Origin: Bacteroidales bacterium
GTDB lineage: Bacteria; Bacteroidota; Bacteroidia; Bacteroidales; Bacteroidaceae
NCBI GenBank assembly: GCA_030528715.1
Contig: JAUMYJ010000001.1
Span: 62,001-126,000 of the forward strand
DNA length: 64,000 bases
Reading direction: 5' to 3'
Part shown: piece after piece, positions 17,634-28,461 of the stretch
Numbering within the stretch: position 1 is the stretch's first letter
Layout of the letters: every line of letters starts with the position of its first letter
The notes under the pieces: model-generated
Databases searched by the model: none
What the model was told of the DNA's origin: nothing
What the model saw: only the letters and a program-made list of their open reading frames with translations
Translations under genes and position numbers: made by a program

Positions 17634-20594
17634 TTAGGCTAATGCCTTGGCTGCGCGCTTCTTGAAGATGAGACTTGCAATTGGAGCGGCCAAGAAGATT
17701 GATGAGAGTGTACCAAAGATAACCCCCAAAATCATGGCAAAGGCAAAGGCACGAATGCTCTCTCCACCCAAGAAGAAAATGATGAACAACACCAACAACG
17801 TCGTAAACGAGGTCATAATCGTACGCGTAAGCGTAGCATTAAGCGATTCGTTGAATACCTGTTGAGAGTCACGCATTGGGTGGAGCTTTAAGTTTTCACG
17901 AATACGGTCAAACACTACCACCTTGTCGTTAATCGAATAGCCAATAGCCGTAAGTACAGCACCGATAAAGGTTTGGTCTACTTCGAGCGATATAGGTAGC
18001 CAACCCCAACAGAGTGAGAACATACCAATGATGAGCGTGGTGTCTACCACCAGCGCACCCACACTACCCACAGAGAATGCTACGTTTCGGAAACGAATAA
18101 GAATATAGACAAAGATAGCTGCTAGCGAAAGGATAACGCTAATGATAGCGTTGGTCGTCATATCGCTCGCTACCGATGGCCCTACCTTTTGCGACGATAC
18201 GATAGAGCCACCTGAGTGGTTGTCGCGATTGATAAAGGTAGCTAAATCGGCCTTAATCAAGCCCTTTTCTTGTAGTGCTTCGTGAATGAATTGTTCTACC
18301 TCCTCATCAACATTGGTGTCCGTAGAGGTAATCTTATAGTTGGTAGTAAGACGTATGGTTTTACCATCTGTACCAAGCGCTTGTGCAGCCACGTTGGCAT
18401 CGCCCACCTTGGCTTTGAGTGCATCGGCTACGGCCTCAGACGAAATAGGCTGCTCAAACTGTATCACAAAGTTACGACCGCCCGTAAAATCAATACCTTC
18501 ACTCAAACCACGTAAGCCAAGTGAAGCCAAACATATGGCAACAAATACACCAAAGGCTACGTAAGAGGTCTTAGCCTTTCGTAAGAAATCTATTGACAAG
18601 CCTTGGAAAAGTTTGCGAGAAAGATTGGTGGTAAAGGTAAGACCGAGCCACTTATCTTTGTTAAGACGACTCTCAAAAATCATACGTGTAATCCATACAG
18701 CCGTAAAGAACGATACGGCAATACCGATACCCAACGTAGTGGCAAAGCCACGGATAGGCCCTGTACCAAAATTAAAGAGAATGATAGCTGTGATAATTGA
18801 CGTGAGGTTAGAGTCAAAAATGGCTGAGAAAGCATTGCCATAGCCATCAGCGATAGCTTGACGAATAGACTTACCCGCACGCAACTCTTCTTTGGTACGT
18901 TCAAAAATCAGTACGTTGGCGTCTACGGCCATACCAAGTGTAAGCACCATACCGGCGATACCCGAAAGTGTGAGTGCTGCTTGGAATGAAGTAAGGATAC
19001 CAAAAGTAAAGAAGAAGTTAAGCAATAGTGCTACATTGGCTACCATACCAGGAATGAAGCCATAGTAGAGGCACATGAAAATCATGAGTACTACAAAGGC
19101 TACGATACACGAAATCATACCAGCTTGGATAGACTCTGCACCGAGTGAGGGACCCACCATTTCTTCTTGCACGATCTTAGTAGGGGCAGGCATCTTACCT
19201 GAACTAAGCACATCGGCCAAGTCCTTCGTATCATTGATTGTAAAGTTACCAGTGATGAGCGATGCCCCATTAGGTATCTTATCTCGAATCGTTGGCGCAC
19301 TATACACATAGCCGTCTAGCACTACGGCCACCTCACGTTTTTTATTAGCCTCTGAAATGCGTGCCCATTCGCGTGTGCCAAATGAATTCATCTGCATACT
19401 CACAGATGGTCGGCCTGTATTAGGGTCAAAGTCGGCTTTGGCCGAGGCTATAACATCGCCTGCAAGTGCAGCGTCGCCATTAGCATTGCTAGCACGTAGG
19501 GCATAGAGCTCAAAGAAGTCTCCCTTGTAGTATTCCGAAGGTTTAACTCCCCATTTCAAGCGCAAGTCTGGCATGAAAAGGCTTTGCGCCTCGGGTGTAG
19601 CAAAAAGTGCATTGATAGCAGCAGTATCTTTGGCAGCAGCAATACCTACGATGGCATTACCATTGGGGATAATCATAAGGCGCGAAGCCAAAGGATTTTG
19701 GAGGTATTGCGTACTATCCATGGTGGCAGGCTTAGCCTTAGCTGCATCGCCAGCATTGAGTTGTGCAAGGGCTGCCGCAGCATCGGCCGTGCTGTCTGCC
19801 TTGCTTGTAGCAGCGGTGTCCTTAGCCGTTTGTGTGGTCACAATAGCCAGCTGTGTGTTGAGTTGTGTAAGCAATGGTGCTATGGTCTCTCCAGTGTAAG
19901 TCTCCCAAAATTCGAGATTGGCACTTCCTTGAAGCATCTTACGCACACGCTCAGGCTCTTTCACACCAGGCATTTCTACCATCACACGGCCAGTTTGACC
20001 TTCGAGACGCTGAATGTTGGGCTGAGCTACACCAAAGCGGTCAATACGCGCACGAAGTACATTGTAGGCATTGCCTATGGCTGCATCTACCTCTTCGCGC
20101 AACACGTTTTCGATTTCACGGTCAGAACTCGTAGTGCTTACCTTACCTTGAAGAGCTTGGGTGGCAAATACGTCTTTAAGACGTTCAGCTCCCTTTTTAG
20201 CTTTGTATTCTTTTATAAACTCACCTACAAAGTCACCACCACGTACGGCTGTTTTTTCATTAGCAGCTTGAATAGCTGCGAGGAAGTCGGCATCTTTGCT
20301 ATGACCAGCAAGCGCTTGCAACACATCACCCACAGAAACCTCTACGATCACGTTCATGCCACCTTTGAGGTCAAGGCCAAGCGACACCTGCATATTTTGC
20401 GCATCGGCATAGGTGTATTGAAAGAGCCAAATCTTCTCGTTTTTAATAGAGTCTAAATAGGCTTTGCCCGCTTCTTCGCCCATGGCGGCTGCCTTATTCT
20501 CGTGGTGATAGGTCACCCACGAAAACGACAGGTAGAAAAGGCAAGCAACAGTGAGCAATATGCCCACTACTTTTACGAATCCTTTGTTTTGCAT
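17634..20594 (-). CDS. secDF: Protein translocase subunit SecDF (fused)
   Basis: A 986-aa fusion of SecD and SecF. The SecD part has an N-terminal membrane helix (about 8-26), the motif GLDLKGGMNV near residue 73, a large periplasmic P1 domain with an Ala/Lys-rich insertion (about 250-300), and five more helices (about 495-650). The SecF part starts near 680 and contains the SecF signature IDFTGGRNF and the segment GYSINDKVVVFDRIRE. SecDF uses the proton gradient to pull exported proteins through SecYEG on the periplasmic side. The fused form is normal in Bacteroidota. It is a single-gene unit with a long leader and its own terminator. Confidence 0.96.
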   Translation of the reverse strand: MQNKGFVKVVGILLTVACLFYLSFSWVTYHHENKAAAMGEEAGKAYLDSIKNEKIWLFQYTYADAQNMQVSLGLDLKGGMNVIVEVSVGDVLQALAGHSKDADFLAAIQAANEKTAVRGGDFVGEFIKEYKAKKGAERLKDVFATQALQGKVSTTSSDREIENVLREEVDAAIGNAYNVLRARIDRFGVAQPNIQRLEGQTGRVMVEMPGVKEPERVRKMLQGSANLEFWETYTGETIAPLLTQLNTQLAIVTTQTAKDTAATSKADSTADAAAALAQLNAGDAAKAKPATMDSTQYLQNPLASRLMIIPNGNAIVGIAAAKDTAAINALFATPEAQSLFMPDLRLKWGVKPSEYYKGDFFELYALRASNANGDAALAGDVIASAKADFDPNTGRPSVSMQMNSFGTREWARISEANKKREVAVVLDGYVYSAPTIRDKIPNGASLITGNFTINDTKDLADVLSSGKMPAPTKIVQEEMVGPSLGAESIQAGMISCIVAFVVLMIFMCLYYGFIPGMVANVALLLNFFFTFGILTSFQAALTLSGIAGMVLTLGMAVDANVLIFERTKEELRAGKSIRQAIADGYGNAFSAIFDSNLTSIITAIILFNFGTGPIRGFATTLGIGIAVSFFTAVWITRMIFESRLNKDKWLGLTFTTNLSRKLFQGLSIDFLRKAKTSYVAFGVFVAICLASLGLRGLSEGIDFTGGRNFVIQFEQPISSEAVADALKAKVGDANVAAQALGTDGKTIRLTTNYKITSTDTNVDEEVEQFIHEALQEKGLIKADLATFINRDNHSGGSIVSSQKVGPSVASDMTTNAIISVILSLAAIFVYILIRFRNVAFSVGSVGALVVDTTLIIGMFSLCWGWLPISLEVDQTFIGAVLTAIGYSINDKVVVFDRIRENLKLHPMRDSQQVFNESLNATLTRTIMTSFTTLLVLFIIFFLGGESIRAFAFAMILGVIFGTLSSIFLAAPIASLIFKKRAAKALA

Positions 20595-21109
20595 ATTGAT
20601 TATAGTTATTTATTCGCGTTATGGCTATATGTGTAAAGCTACACATCAAAGCTACACAATGTGCTAAAACCTGCACCTTACAAGAAGTTCAAAAGCTCCT
20701 ATGCAACAGCAACAAATCGGTGCTCACCACTACCACAAAAGGGGTGTAAGAGCGGAATAACGTGCAAATATACAATTTTTTTAGCATTAAAGCCATGTTA
20801 TGTGTTTTTTTGTGGGTGGAAATTTATAGAGTAATTTATGCCAAAGTAGTAGCCCCACCACCTCTTAGCACAAATAAACAACAGATACATTCCCAATAAG
20901 GCGATATTATATCACGTAAGATATTAGCCACAAAGCCCCTTAGCAGTGCAGACAAATGCTTGTCAACGTGGAGCAAAAAGGGCACTTTACACCACATTCA
21001 CCTCATGCGAGACTTAAACAACGTAAAAAAGTACGGCTATCCCAAATAAACTTTGTATCTTTGCTTACTAATAACAGACAATACGCATAAAAATACAAGC
21101 CACACGAAT
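20595..21109. other. Intergenic region between divergent secDF and rsfS
   Basis: About 515 bp without a plausible gene on either strand. It holds the minus-strand -7 box for secDF (20765-20772) and the plus-strand -7 box TATCTTTG for rsfS (21056-21063). The secDF leader would be about 165 nt. A T-rich tract lies at 20775-20820, and one copy of the word GCAGACAAATG, shared with the 21-bp array, occurs near 20950. No RNA gene was recognised. Confidence 0.5.
20765..20772 (-). promoter_or_regulatory. Promoter -7 box of secDF
   Basis: TATATTTG on the minus strand (20772-20765), followed by CA. It lies about 170 bp before the secDF start. The -33 element is weak. Confidence 0.5.
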
Positions 21110-21469
21110 ATGAGCCAACAGCCCCAATTAGTAGAAGCTATCATTGAAGGTATTCTCGAGAAAAAAGGCCGCCGCATAGCTGTAGTAGACCTCAACCGCA
21201 TCATCACAGCACCTGCTAAATACTTCGTAGTATGCGAGGCCAATACACCACAGCAGGTACAAGCCCTCACACGCTCGATAGGTAATACCGCTATTGAGCA
21301 AGCAGGCGAAAAAGCTGCTGCTACCATAGGCACACAAGCCTCACAATGGGTAGCAATGGACTTTGGCACGGTGCTCGTACACATCTTTTTACCTGAGCTA
21401 CGAGAATTCTACGACATCGAGAACCTGTGGGAAGATGCCGACATTACCTGGCTACCCGAAGAAAACTAA
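21110..21469 (+). CDS. rsfS: Ribosomal silencing factor RsfS
   Basis: A 119-aa protein of the RsfS/Iojap family, which binds ribosomal protein L14 and keeps the 30S and 50S subunits apart when nutrients are scarce. Family segments are KKGRRIAVVDLNRI near the N-terminus, FVVCEANTPQQVQAL in the middle, and WVAMDFGTVLVHIFLPELREFYDIENLW at the end (given in shorter words: DFGTVLVHIF and REFYDIENLW). The ATG at 21110 is preferred over the one at 21053, which lies upstream of the inferred transcription start. It is followed 35 bp later by ftsH, an arrangement seen in other Bacteroidota. Confidence 0.92.
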   Translation: MSQQPQLVEAIIEGILEKKGRRIAVVDLNRIITAPAKYFVVCEANTPQQVQALTRSIGNTAIEQAGEKAAATIGTQASQWVAMDFGTVLVHIFLPELREFYDIENLWEDADITWLPEEN

Positions 21470-21504
21470 CTCACCCCATACTGACCACTGCCTAACGACA
21501 GACT

Positions 21505-23559
21505 ATGGCCAATAATAAAAACGAACAAGACGAAAAGGGCGGCACAAAGATGCCCAAATTCAACCTTACTTGGCTTTATCTTGCCATCATCGCTGCCTTA
21601 GCCTTCATGCTCTATCAAGGCAATGATGGCCAAGCACACTACCTTGACAGCAACTATACCTCGTTTAAGAACTATGTGCGGCAAGGCTATGCTGAACGTC
21701 TCATTGTCAATAAAGCCGATGAGAAGGTAACCCTCATTGCCACCAAGGAAGCGCGCCATAAGCTCAAAACCAACCTTGCTCCAAACGACACCCTACCTGT
21801 ACGCGTTAGCGTGAGTATTCCCAACGTAAGCAAACTCGAAGACTTTGTCGAGAACGCCACTAATAGCGGGCAATTTAAGGGTAAGGTGGAATATACCGTA
21901 GGCAGCTCACGTTGGCTTAGCATGCTTATCAACTTCTTACCCCTATTGCTCTTTGGCCTGCTCATCTACTTCTCTTACCGTGGTATGCGTGGTGGAGCCA
22001 ATGGCATTTTTGGCGTAGGCAAAAGTAAGGCCAAGCTCTTTGACAAAGAGGCAGGCGTAAACATTACCTTCAAAGACGTAGCTGGACAAGAAGGTGCTAA
22101 GGAAGAAGTGCAAGAGATTGTAGACTTTTTGAAAAATCCTAACCGCTATACAGACCTCGGCGGCAAAATCCCTAAGGGTGCGCTCCTAGTAGGTCCTCCT
22201 GGCACGGGTAAAACCCTATTAGCAAAAGCCGTAGCAGGCGAAGCACATGTGCCTTTCTTCTCCATGTCGGGGAGCGACTTTGTAGAAATGTTTGTGGGCG
22301 TAGGTGCGAGCCGTGTGCGCGACTTATTTGAAAAAGCTAAGGCCAAAGCACCCTGTATCATCTTTATAGACGAAATTGACGCCATCGGTCGCGCTCGAAG
22401 TGGTAAGGGCGTAATTGGCGGCAATGAGGAGCGCGAAAACACGCTCAACCAGCTACTGACGGAAATGGACGGCTTCGGCACAAATAGCGGTGTTATCATA
22501 CTAGCCGCAACCAACCGCGTAGATATCCTCGACAAAGCATTGCTACGTGCTGGACGTTTCGACCGACAAATTCACGTAGAGCTACCTGAATTGAAAGAGC
22601 GTGTGGCTATCTTTGGCGTACACTTGCGCCCATTGAAGGTAGACCAATCGCTTGACGTGGAAACACTTGCCCGACAAACACCAGGCTTTTCAGGAGCAGA
22701 TATAGCCAACGTATGCAACGAGGCTGCACTCATCGCTGCACGTAAGAATAAAGCAAGCGTGGGGCACCAAGAGTTTCTCGATGCGGTAGACCGCATTATC
22801 GGTGGCCTCGAAAAGAAGAGCAAAGTGATGACCGAAGCTGAAAAGCGCACCATCGCCTTGCACGAAGCTGGCCATGCCGTCGTGTCGTGGTTCTTAGAAT
22901 ATGCCAATCCACTAGTAAAGGTTACTATCGTGCCTCGTGGCCAAGCACTAGGCGCAGCATGGTATATGCCCGAAGAACGCAACATCACGACCGAAGAACA
23001 AATGTTACACGAAATATGCGCCACGCTGGGTGGTCGTGCCGCCGAAGAGGTGTTCCTAGGCAAAGTATCGTCAGGTGCACTCAACGACTTAGAACGTGTG
23101 ACCAAACGCGTATATAGCATGGTGGCCTTCTTGGGTATGAGTCCTCAACTCTACAATATGAGCTTCTACAACCAAGAAGCACAATTCGCCAAGCCCTATT
23201 CAGAGCGCACAGCCGAGCTCATTGACACCGAAGTAAAAAACATCATTACTAAGGAGTACGAGCGCGCTATGGCCATTCTTCGCGAACATAGTGAGGGACA
23301 CGCTAAACTGACACAACTCTTAATGGAGCGCGAGGTTATTTTCACCGCTGACATGGAGGCCATCTTTGGTGCACGCCCTTGGAAAAGTCGCACCGATGTG
23401 CTCATCGAAGAAGAAACACAGCGTAAGGCCAAAGAAGTTGCTCAAATCATTGCAGAACATGAGCCTCAGGCCGTAGAGCCATCAACAGACAGCGTGCCTG
23501 AGCAAAGCCCCACTGCCACTGAGGACAATAACACAAACGAATCTACCCCTCATGCCTAA
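21505..23559 (+). CDS. ftsH: ATP-dependent zinc metalloprotease FtsH
   Basis: A 684-aa membrane-bound AAA+ protease that degrades damaged or unassembled membrane proteins and some regulators. It has an N-terminal helix (about 23-40), a periplasmic domain, a second helix (about 139-156), then the AAA domain. Walker A GPPGTGKT is at residues 230-237, the Walker B segment is [11 protein letters not shown], and the SRH region includes [19 protein letters not shown]. The M41 zinc site HEAGH is at 453-457. The acidic C-terminal tail is not conserved. It lies between rsfS and cdsA and overlaps cdsA by 8 bp, so the three are very likely co-transcribed. Confidence 0.97.
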   Translation: MANNKNEQDEKGGTKMPKFNLTWLYLAIIAALAFMLYQGNDGQAHYLDSNYTSFKNYVRQGYAERLIVNKADEKVTLIATKEARHKLKTNLAPNDTLPVRVSVSIPNVSKLEDFVENATNSGQFKGKVEYTVGSSRWLSMLINFLPLLLFGLLIYFSYRGMRGGANGIFGVGKSKAKLFDKEAGVNITFKDVAGQEGAKEEVQEIVDFLKNPNRYTDLGGKIPKGALLVGPPGTGKTLLAKAVAGEAHVPFFSMSGSDFVEMFVGVGASRVRDLFEKAKAKAPCIIFIDEIDAIGRARSGKGVIGGNEERENTLNQLLTEMDGFGTNSGVIILAATNRVDILDKALLRAGRFDRQIHVELPELKERVAIFGVHLRPLKVDQSLDVETLARQTPGFSGADIANVCNEAALIAARKNKASVGHQEFLDAVDRIIGGLEKKSKVMTEAEKRTIALHEAGHAVVSWFLEYANPLVKVTIVPRGQALGAAWYMPEERNITTEEQMLHEICATLGGRAAEEVFLGKVSSGALNDLERVTKRVYSMVAFLGMSPQLYNMSFYNQEAQFAKPYSERTAELIDTEVKNIITKEYERAMAILREHSEGHAKLTQLLMEREVIFTADMEAIFGARPWKSRTDVLIEEETQRKAKEVAQIIAEHEPQAVEPSTDSVPEQSPTATEDNNTNESTPHA

Positions 23560-24400
23560 CATTCTTGTCCGCACTTTCTCGGGTCTTGTCTACGTAGCCC
23601 TCGTAGTGGCTCCACTCTATGGAGGCATCAGTGCTTTTGTACCTATCTTTGCAGCATTCTCTGCATTGTGTGTATGGGAGTTTGGAACATTACTCAACCG
23701 ACATGCTGGCAGCCAGATTAACCGCTTCATCAGTGCCGTTGCAGCCGTTTATCTCTTTCTAGCATTCTTTGTTTATACACTAGGCTTTACGACAGCAGTT
23801 ATCTTTGTGCCCTACTTGGCCACACTGCTCTACTTGCTCATCAGCGAGCTTTACCTAGCGCATGCTAACCCACTCAAAAATTGGGCGTATGCCTTTGCTG
23901 CACAGCTCTACATCGCTCTGCCGTTTGCCCTACTGACTATTTTAGCCATACAAACGAATGAAGACGGACACCCTTACTTCAACCACACCTTGCCACTAGC
24001 CATTTTTATATTCTTATGGTTAAGTGATACAGGTGCTTACCTCTTTGGCTCATCATTGAGTCGATTTATACCTGCCAAGTTGTTTCCACGCATCTCGCCC
24101 AATAAGTCTTGGATAGGTACTGTGGGTGGTATAGCCACAGCTGTGGGTGCTGGTGCCCTTATCAGCGTATGCCCAGCCCACGGCACCTTTGGCCTTTGGC
24201 AATGGATGGGTTTTGCAGCGGTAGTCGCCACTTTTGGCACATGGGGCGACTTGGTAGAGAGCTTACTCAAACGACAGCTCGGTGTCAAAGATAGTGGCCG
24301 CATCATGCCAGGACATGGAGGCGCACTCGACCGATTCGATAGTTTCTTGCTAGCAGCACCTGCGGCACTCATCTATATATACACCCTCTCACAGCTATAA
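23552..24400 (+). CDS. cdsA: Phosphatidate cytidylyltransferase CdsA
   Basis: A 282-aa inner-membrane enzyme with about 7-8 helices that converts phosphatidate and CTP to CDP-diacylglycerol, the precursor of all phospholipids. The CdsA signature is clear near the C-terminus: [21 protein letters not shown], then [19 protein letters not shown] and [12 protein letters not shown]. The start overlaps the end of ftsH by 8 bp, suggesting coupled translation. Only 2 bp separate it from the next gene. Confidence 0.95.
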   Translation: MPNILVRTFSGLVYVALVVAPLYGGISAFVPIFAAFSALCVWEFGTLLNRHAGSQINRFISAVAAVYLFLAFFVYTLGFTTAVIFVPYLATLLYLLISELYLAHANPLKNWAYAFAAQLYIALPFALLTILAIQTNEDGHPYFNHTLPLAIFIFLWLSDTGAYLFGSSLSRFIPAKLFPRISPNKSWIGTVGGIATAVGAGALISVCPAHGTFGLWQWMGFAAVVATFGTWGDLVESLLKRQLGVKDSGRIMPGHGGALDRFDSFLLAAPAALIYIYTLSQL

Positions 24401-24402
24401 AC

Positions 24403-25161
24403 ATGAAATTTATATCGTGGAACGTCAATGGCCTACGCGCTTGTTACGACAAGGGATTTGTAGACATCATGAAAGGCCTTGATGCCGATTTCTTTTGCTT
24501 GCAAGAGACCAAAATGCAAGCAGGGCAGCTTGATGCTGACATTGAGGGCTACCATTCTTTTTGGTGCTATGCCGAAAAAAAAGGTTATTCGGGTACTGCC
24601 ATCTACACCAAGCACGAGCCGTTAAGTGTACGCTATGGCTTGGGGATTGAGGAGCACGACCACGAGGGGCGTGTTATAACCCTAGAAATGCCCACTTTCT
24701 ATCTCGTCACCGTTTACACGCCCAACGCACAAGATGGCTTGCGTCGCTTAGATTATCGCATGACGTGGGACGATGCCTTCCGTGCACACCTGCAAGCTCT
24801 TGATGCCCATAAGCCCGTAGTAGTATGTGGCGACCTCAATGTAGCCCATCAAGAGATTGACCTTAAAAACCCCAAGACCAATCGCAAGAACGCAGGCTTT
24901 ACCGATGAAGAGCGGGCTAAATTTACACTACTGCTCGAAGCTGGCTTTACCGACACTTTCCGCTACTTTTATCCCGACACCGAGGATGTTTACTCGTGGT
25001 GGAGCTACCGATTTCAAGCGCGTGCCAAAAACGCAGGCTGGCGTATTGACTATTTTCTTGCAAGCAATCGCCTACAATCCAAGCTCACTTCGGCACACAT
25101 CCACACCGACATTTTAGGCTCAGACCATTGCCCAGTAGAGGTGTGTATTGACCTGCCCTAA
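24403..25161 (+). CDS. xth: Exodeoxyribonuclease III (AP endonuclease)
   Basis: A 252-aa enzyme of the EEP (Mg-dependent) family that cuts at abasic sites and trims 3' ends in base-excision repair. Motifs in order: SWNVNGLRA near the N-terminus, LQETKMQ (metal-binding Glu), [17 protein letters not shown] (catalytic Asp/Asn), and the terminal GSDHCPVEV (catalytic His). Length and motif set are standard for ExoIII. It follows cdsA by 2 bp and so is likely in the same transcript as ftsH. Confidence 0.94.
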   Translation: MKFISWNVNGLRACYDKGFVDIMKGLDADFFCLQETKMQAGQLDADIEGYHSFWCYAEKKGYSGTAIYTKHEPLSVRYGLGIEEHDHEGRVITLEMPTFYLVTVYTPNAQDGLRRLDYRMTWDDAFRAHLQALDAHKPVVVCGDLNVAHQEIDLKNPKTNRKNAGFTDEERAKFTLLLEAGFTDTFRYFYPDTEDVYSWWSYRFQARAKNAGWRIDYFLASNRLQSKLTSAHIHTDILGSDHCPVEVCIDLP

Positions 25162-25173
25162 ACACTAATCACT

Positions 25174-26007
25174 ATGCGTTTTGCGCTTGCCCTACTCTTC
25201 GCATTAAGCACGCTCACTGGCCTAGCTCAGGTTTCTGTACCTTGGTCTCCGCAACAGCTGCCAGCTTCACTCACCACTAAGGAGGCACGCCTAGAATACC
25301 TTGCCAAACACTACTGGGACAACACTAATTTTAGCGATGCCGATGCCCTAGTTGCCGACTCGTCAAGTGAGCAGGCTTTTGTTGATTTTGCCCACCTGCT
25401 ACCATTGCTCACACCTGCCCAATGGCACACGAGTTTTTCAGCCCTACTACATTATATCAATGGCCGTGAAGCTCTACTCACACACTACCGCCACTTGGCA
25501 CTAAAATACCTTTTTGCGCCTTATTCTCCTTTTGCCAACGAAGATGCCTATTTGACTTTCCTACGCACACTCATCAGTGCTAACTATGCTACCGATTACG
25601 AGCGCAATGAGGCTACACGCTTAGCAGAGCAAGCCATTGGCATGCCCATGCTAGACATGAGCATCGTGACGAGTCAAGGCGACACGACACATCTGACTGC
25701 TGTCGTGGGGCAAGAAGCCTTACTTTGGCTCTTCGACCCCGAGTGCGAAACCTGCCACACCATGCAACAAACACTGGCAGAGCGCACAGACCTCCCCCCT
25801 ATCGTAGCCTTATACACTGGTGACAGCCCTGAACGCTATGTGGCAGCTATTGGCAACATGCCTGCCACATGGAGCATTGCTACACCGAGCTCACCCCTTC
25901 CTCTCGAACACCTCTACAACACACAAACGCGCCCTGCCCTCTATCTCATTCGCGAGGGACGCATCGCATGGCGTGGCTACCACCTTCCCAACACAACCGC
26001 TCTATGA
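25174..26007 (+). CDS. Exported thioredoxin-like protein (DUF5106-type)
   Basis: A 277-aa protein with a signal peptide (about 1-18, ending GLAQ). The middle is helical and resembles the DUF5106 module found before thioredoxin-like domains in Bacteroidota. The C-terminal part has a thioredoxin-like stretch with a single CxxC motif, ECETCHTM, following the strand ALLWLFDP, as in periplasmic disulfide-handling proteins. The role is probably redox or reductive maintenance in the periplasm, but the partner is unknown. It overlaps the rhomboid gene by an ATGA and lies 12 bp after xth, so it is part of the same operon. Confidence 0.7.
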   Translation: MRFALALLFALSTLTGLAQVSVPWSPQQLPASLTTKEARLEYLAKHYWDNTNFSDADALVADSSSEQAFVDFAHLLPLLTPAQWHTSFSALLHYINGREALLTHYRHLALKYLFAPYSPFANEDAYLTFLRTLISANYATDYERNEATRLAEQAIGMPMLDMSIVTSQGDTTHLTAVVGQEALLWLFDPECETCHTMQQTLAERTDLPPIVALYTGDSPERYVAAIGNMPATWSIATPSSPLPLEHLYNTQTRPALYLIREGRIAWRGYHLPNTTAL

Positions 26008-26990
26008 CTCCTAACATGCCTTCGGCTAACGCCCTACTACCCACGCCTGGCGTGCGCAACATCATGTTCATCTGCTTAGCCGTATTCTTAGCACAGCAAG
26101 TGTTTGCAAACGCACATTGGGTAGAAATGTGCCAGCTCCACTTTTTTAAGGCCTCCGACTTTGCACCATGGCAATTCGTCAGCTACCAATTTATGCACGG
26201 CTCGTTTGGCCACTTGTTTTGGAACATGTTTGGCCTTTGGATGTTTGGCCGTCATGTTGAGCAGGTTTTTGGTACACGGCGCTTTGTAGTCTACTACCTC
26301 ATTTGTGGCGTTGGTGCTGGCTTAGTGCAAGAGGGTTTTCAGCTAACACAATACTACATGCAAGGGCTACACTTATTTCAGGGCGTAGCCACTCCCTTTG
26401 GCACGATTATGCCTATGGATGTCTACCTCAATCAATGGGGCATGGTAGGTGCTTCGGGCAGTATCTATGGCGTATTGATGGCCGTAGCCTTGCTCTACCC
26501 CAACGAGCGCATTCTACTACTCATCCCCCCTATACCACTCAAAATCAAATACTACGTAGCAGGCATCATCGCTCTTGAGCTATGGAGTTCATTTACCATT
26601 GATAGCAACGTGGCCCACTTTGCCCACCTCGGAGGTATGTTGTTTGGTTGGCTGCTCATGCGCTATTGGCGTAGTCAAGCTAAACGTGAGCGTGTGCGTG
26701 TTATTTTTCCCAATGGGAAAATGTCCGATGTACGCTCTGGGGGAGGGCTATTACAGCGCATACGCCACTGGCTAGGCCTTACAGACGATGTAGCACCACC
26801 ACCTCCAAATGCTTATGAGGCCACTGCACCACGCACCCCTCACTCAGCAGACCACGCTTTCAACACGCAGCGTCACACCGAGGCCGAAGCCATAGACCAC
26901 CTTTTAGACAAAATCAAAGCACACGGCTACGACAGCTTGACCAAAGAAGAAAAACAACGCCTCTTTGAGTTTAGTCAAAAGCAACGCTAA
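26004..26990 (+). CDS. Rhomboid-family intramembrane serine protease
   Basis: A 328-aa polytopic membrane protein. The catalytic Ser161 is in the motif GASGSIYG, and the partner His218 in HFAHLGG, as in rhomboid proteases. Earlier family segments include the loop FMHGSFGHLFWNM. The C-terminal cytoplasmic tail (about 230-328) is hydrophilic and ends in a helical YDSLTKEEKQRLFEFS segment, common in Bacteroidota members. Rhomboids cut substrates inside the membrane; the substrate here is unknown. The start at 26004 overlaps the previous stop as ATGA; the longer in-frame ORF from 25869 lies inside the upstream gene and was rejected. Confidence 0.92.
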   Translation: MTPNMPSANALLPTPGVRNIMFICLAVFLAQQVFANAHWVEMCQLHFFKASDFAPWQFVSYQFMHGSFGHLFWNMFGLWMFGRHVEQVFGTRRFVVYYLICGVGAGLVQEGFQLTQYYMQGLHLFQGVATPFGTIMPMDVYLNQWGMVGASGSIYGVLMAVALLYPNERILLLIPPIPLKIKYYVAGIIALELWSSFTIDSNVAHFAHLGGMLFGWLLMRYWRSQAKRERVRVIFPNGKMSDVRSGGGLLQRIRHWLGLTDDVAPPPPNAYEATAPRTPHSADHAFNTQRHTEAEAIDHLLDKIKAHGYDSLTKEEKQRLFEFSQKQR

Positions 26991-27026
26991 ACGGCTCTTC
27001 TGTCCTTACTTGATTTCTCAAACGCC

Positions 27027-28115
27027 ATGCCTCATATTTCACACCGCCTACGGCCTTGGTGGCGTCGCTATGGCAAGGCCGTACTTTTAGCAGCTACGGC
27101 CTGCACCATTTTGGGCTTGTGGATAACAGCAGCTGTGCCATGGCTACACCCACAACAGTGGCCACGGCTCTCTACACTAGGGCTCACTTTCCCACTATGG
27201 CTTGGTGTCACATTTGCTTGGCTTTTCTTTTGGCTCATGGCCTCATGGCGATGGGCAGCTTTGCCACTTGCAGGTATCGTATTGTGCTGGGGTAGCGTGC
27301 GGCTCTATTGCCCACTCAATCTGCCTACGACACATCAGCCCGACACCGCTATCACGCTCATGAGTTTCAACACACGCGCCTTTGGCGAGGGTCAGCGCGA
27401 TAGTGTCACACACGAAAACTTTGTGGCACAATACATCGCGTGGCAACAGCCCGACATCGTAGCCGTGCAAGAAGCACTCCCCATGAGTGACACCTATTGG
27501 CAGGCTCAAAACCGCCACGTGTTAGCTGCCTTACCACATTGGGCTAGCTATGCTGAGCCAGCTGTAGGCATTTTCTCGCGCTTCCCTATTGTTAAGCAGC
27601 AACGCTTGGTGAAAGACTTTGGTAATGGTTCAGCAGCCTTTTGGCTGTGTATAGCACCGCAAGACACCATCATCGTCATCGTAAGCCACCTCAAAAGCTT
27701 TGCTCTATCGCAGCAGCAGCAAGCCGTAGAACAGGCTGTGACCGACCACGACCGCGCCCGAAGCCTCCTGCCACAGCTCTTTCGCAAACTCGTACGCCCT
27801 GCCAAGATACGTGCCAAGCAGGCAGATACTATCGCCCACTTCATTGCCCAGCAAACATTGCCCATCATCTCGTGTGGCGACTTCAACGACACCCCCATAA
27901 GCTACACCTACCGCCGCATGCGTGGTGCGCTCCACGATGCCTTTGTAGCCATAGGCTATGGCCCAGGCTACACCTATCGGCGGCGTGCCATCCAAGTGCG
28001 TATAGACCACATACACCACAGCGCACACTTTCGCGCCCATAATGCACACATTGACCAAAGCTGCGAACTGAGCGACCATCACCCCATCTTTGTAAGCCTC
28101 ACACGCCAGCCCTAA
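27027..28115 (+). CDS. Membrane-anchored endonuclease/exonuclease/phosphatase-family protein
   Basis: A 362-aa protein with two or three N-terminal membrane helices (about 17-95), then an EEP domain. Motifs in the EEP part are LMSFNTRAFGEG (about 112), VAVQEALP (metal-binding Glu), CGDFNDTPIS (catalytic Asp/Asn) and the final LSDHHPIFVSL (catalytic His). The domain is likely outside the cytoplasm. Family members act on nucleic acids, phospholipids or inositol phosphates; the sequence does not say which. It starts 36 bp after the rhomboid gene and ends before a strong terminator, so it probably closes the operon that starts at rsfS or ftsH. Confidence 0.82.
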   Translation: MPHISHRLRPWWRRYGKAVLLAATACTILGLWITAAVPWLHPQQWPRLSTLGLTFPLWLGVTFAWLFFWLMASWRWAALPLAGIVLCWGSVRLYCPLNLPTTHQPDTAITLMSFNTRAFGEGQRDSVTHENFVAQYIAWQQPDIVAVQEALPMSDTYWQAQNRHVLAALPHWASYAEPAVGIFSRFPIVKQQRLVKDFGNGSAAFWLCIAPQDTIIVIVSHLKSFALSQQQQAVEQAVTDHDRARSLLPQLFRKLVRPAKIRAKQADTIAHFIAQQTLPIISCGDFNDTPISYTYRRMRGALHDAFVAIGYGPGYTYRRRAIQVRIDHIHHSAHFRAHNAHIDQSCELSDHHPIFVSLTRQP

Positions 28116-28128
28116 ACCGACATTGCCC

Positions 28129-28185
28129 ATACACTCTGCCATGGTGCTAGCCTACTACTAGCACCATGGCAGAGTGTATGTTTTT
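28129..28185 (+). terminator. Strong intrinsic terminator
   Basis: A perfect 22-bp stem (28129-28150 with 28158-28179) with a 7-nt loop is followed by GTTTTT. It lies 13 bp past the EEP gene and closes the operon. Confidence 0.9.
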
Positions 28186-28461
28186 ATGCCTAGCTAACCT
28201 CTCTGGCAGCCTGCATACACATGTGTATGTGTAGCATACTCTCCCCCTTACACAGCTTCACAAGCTCGCTTTACACCAATAGCTTTTTGCTACACCCAAA
28301 CGACACTTTGCCACCACACAATGGAAGATTTTGTAAGAAAAACTCATTTTTATTTGGCTATATCGTATGTTTTTCAGAAATTTGCAATTATCACATCTGT
28401 GTTACATACCAATGCAGAGTATTTTAATACACAAACCATAATTTCACTAAATCTTCTACCC

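Noticed and set aside
19584..20456. A 290-codon open frame on the plus strand opposite secDF
   Set aside because: It lies fully antisense to a well-supported gene, has Cys/His-rich low-quality composition and no recognisable domain.
25869..26003. Longer N-terminus for the rhomboid gene
   Set aside because: It overlaps the preceding gene in another frame, has no family similarity, and the ATGA overlap at 26004 is a normal start.
28206..28235. Palindrome CATACACATGTGTATG as an operator
   Set aside because: It is a low-complexity alternating word and lies 230 bp before the next start; no second copy was found to support a function.
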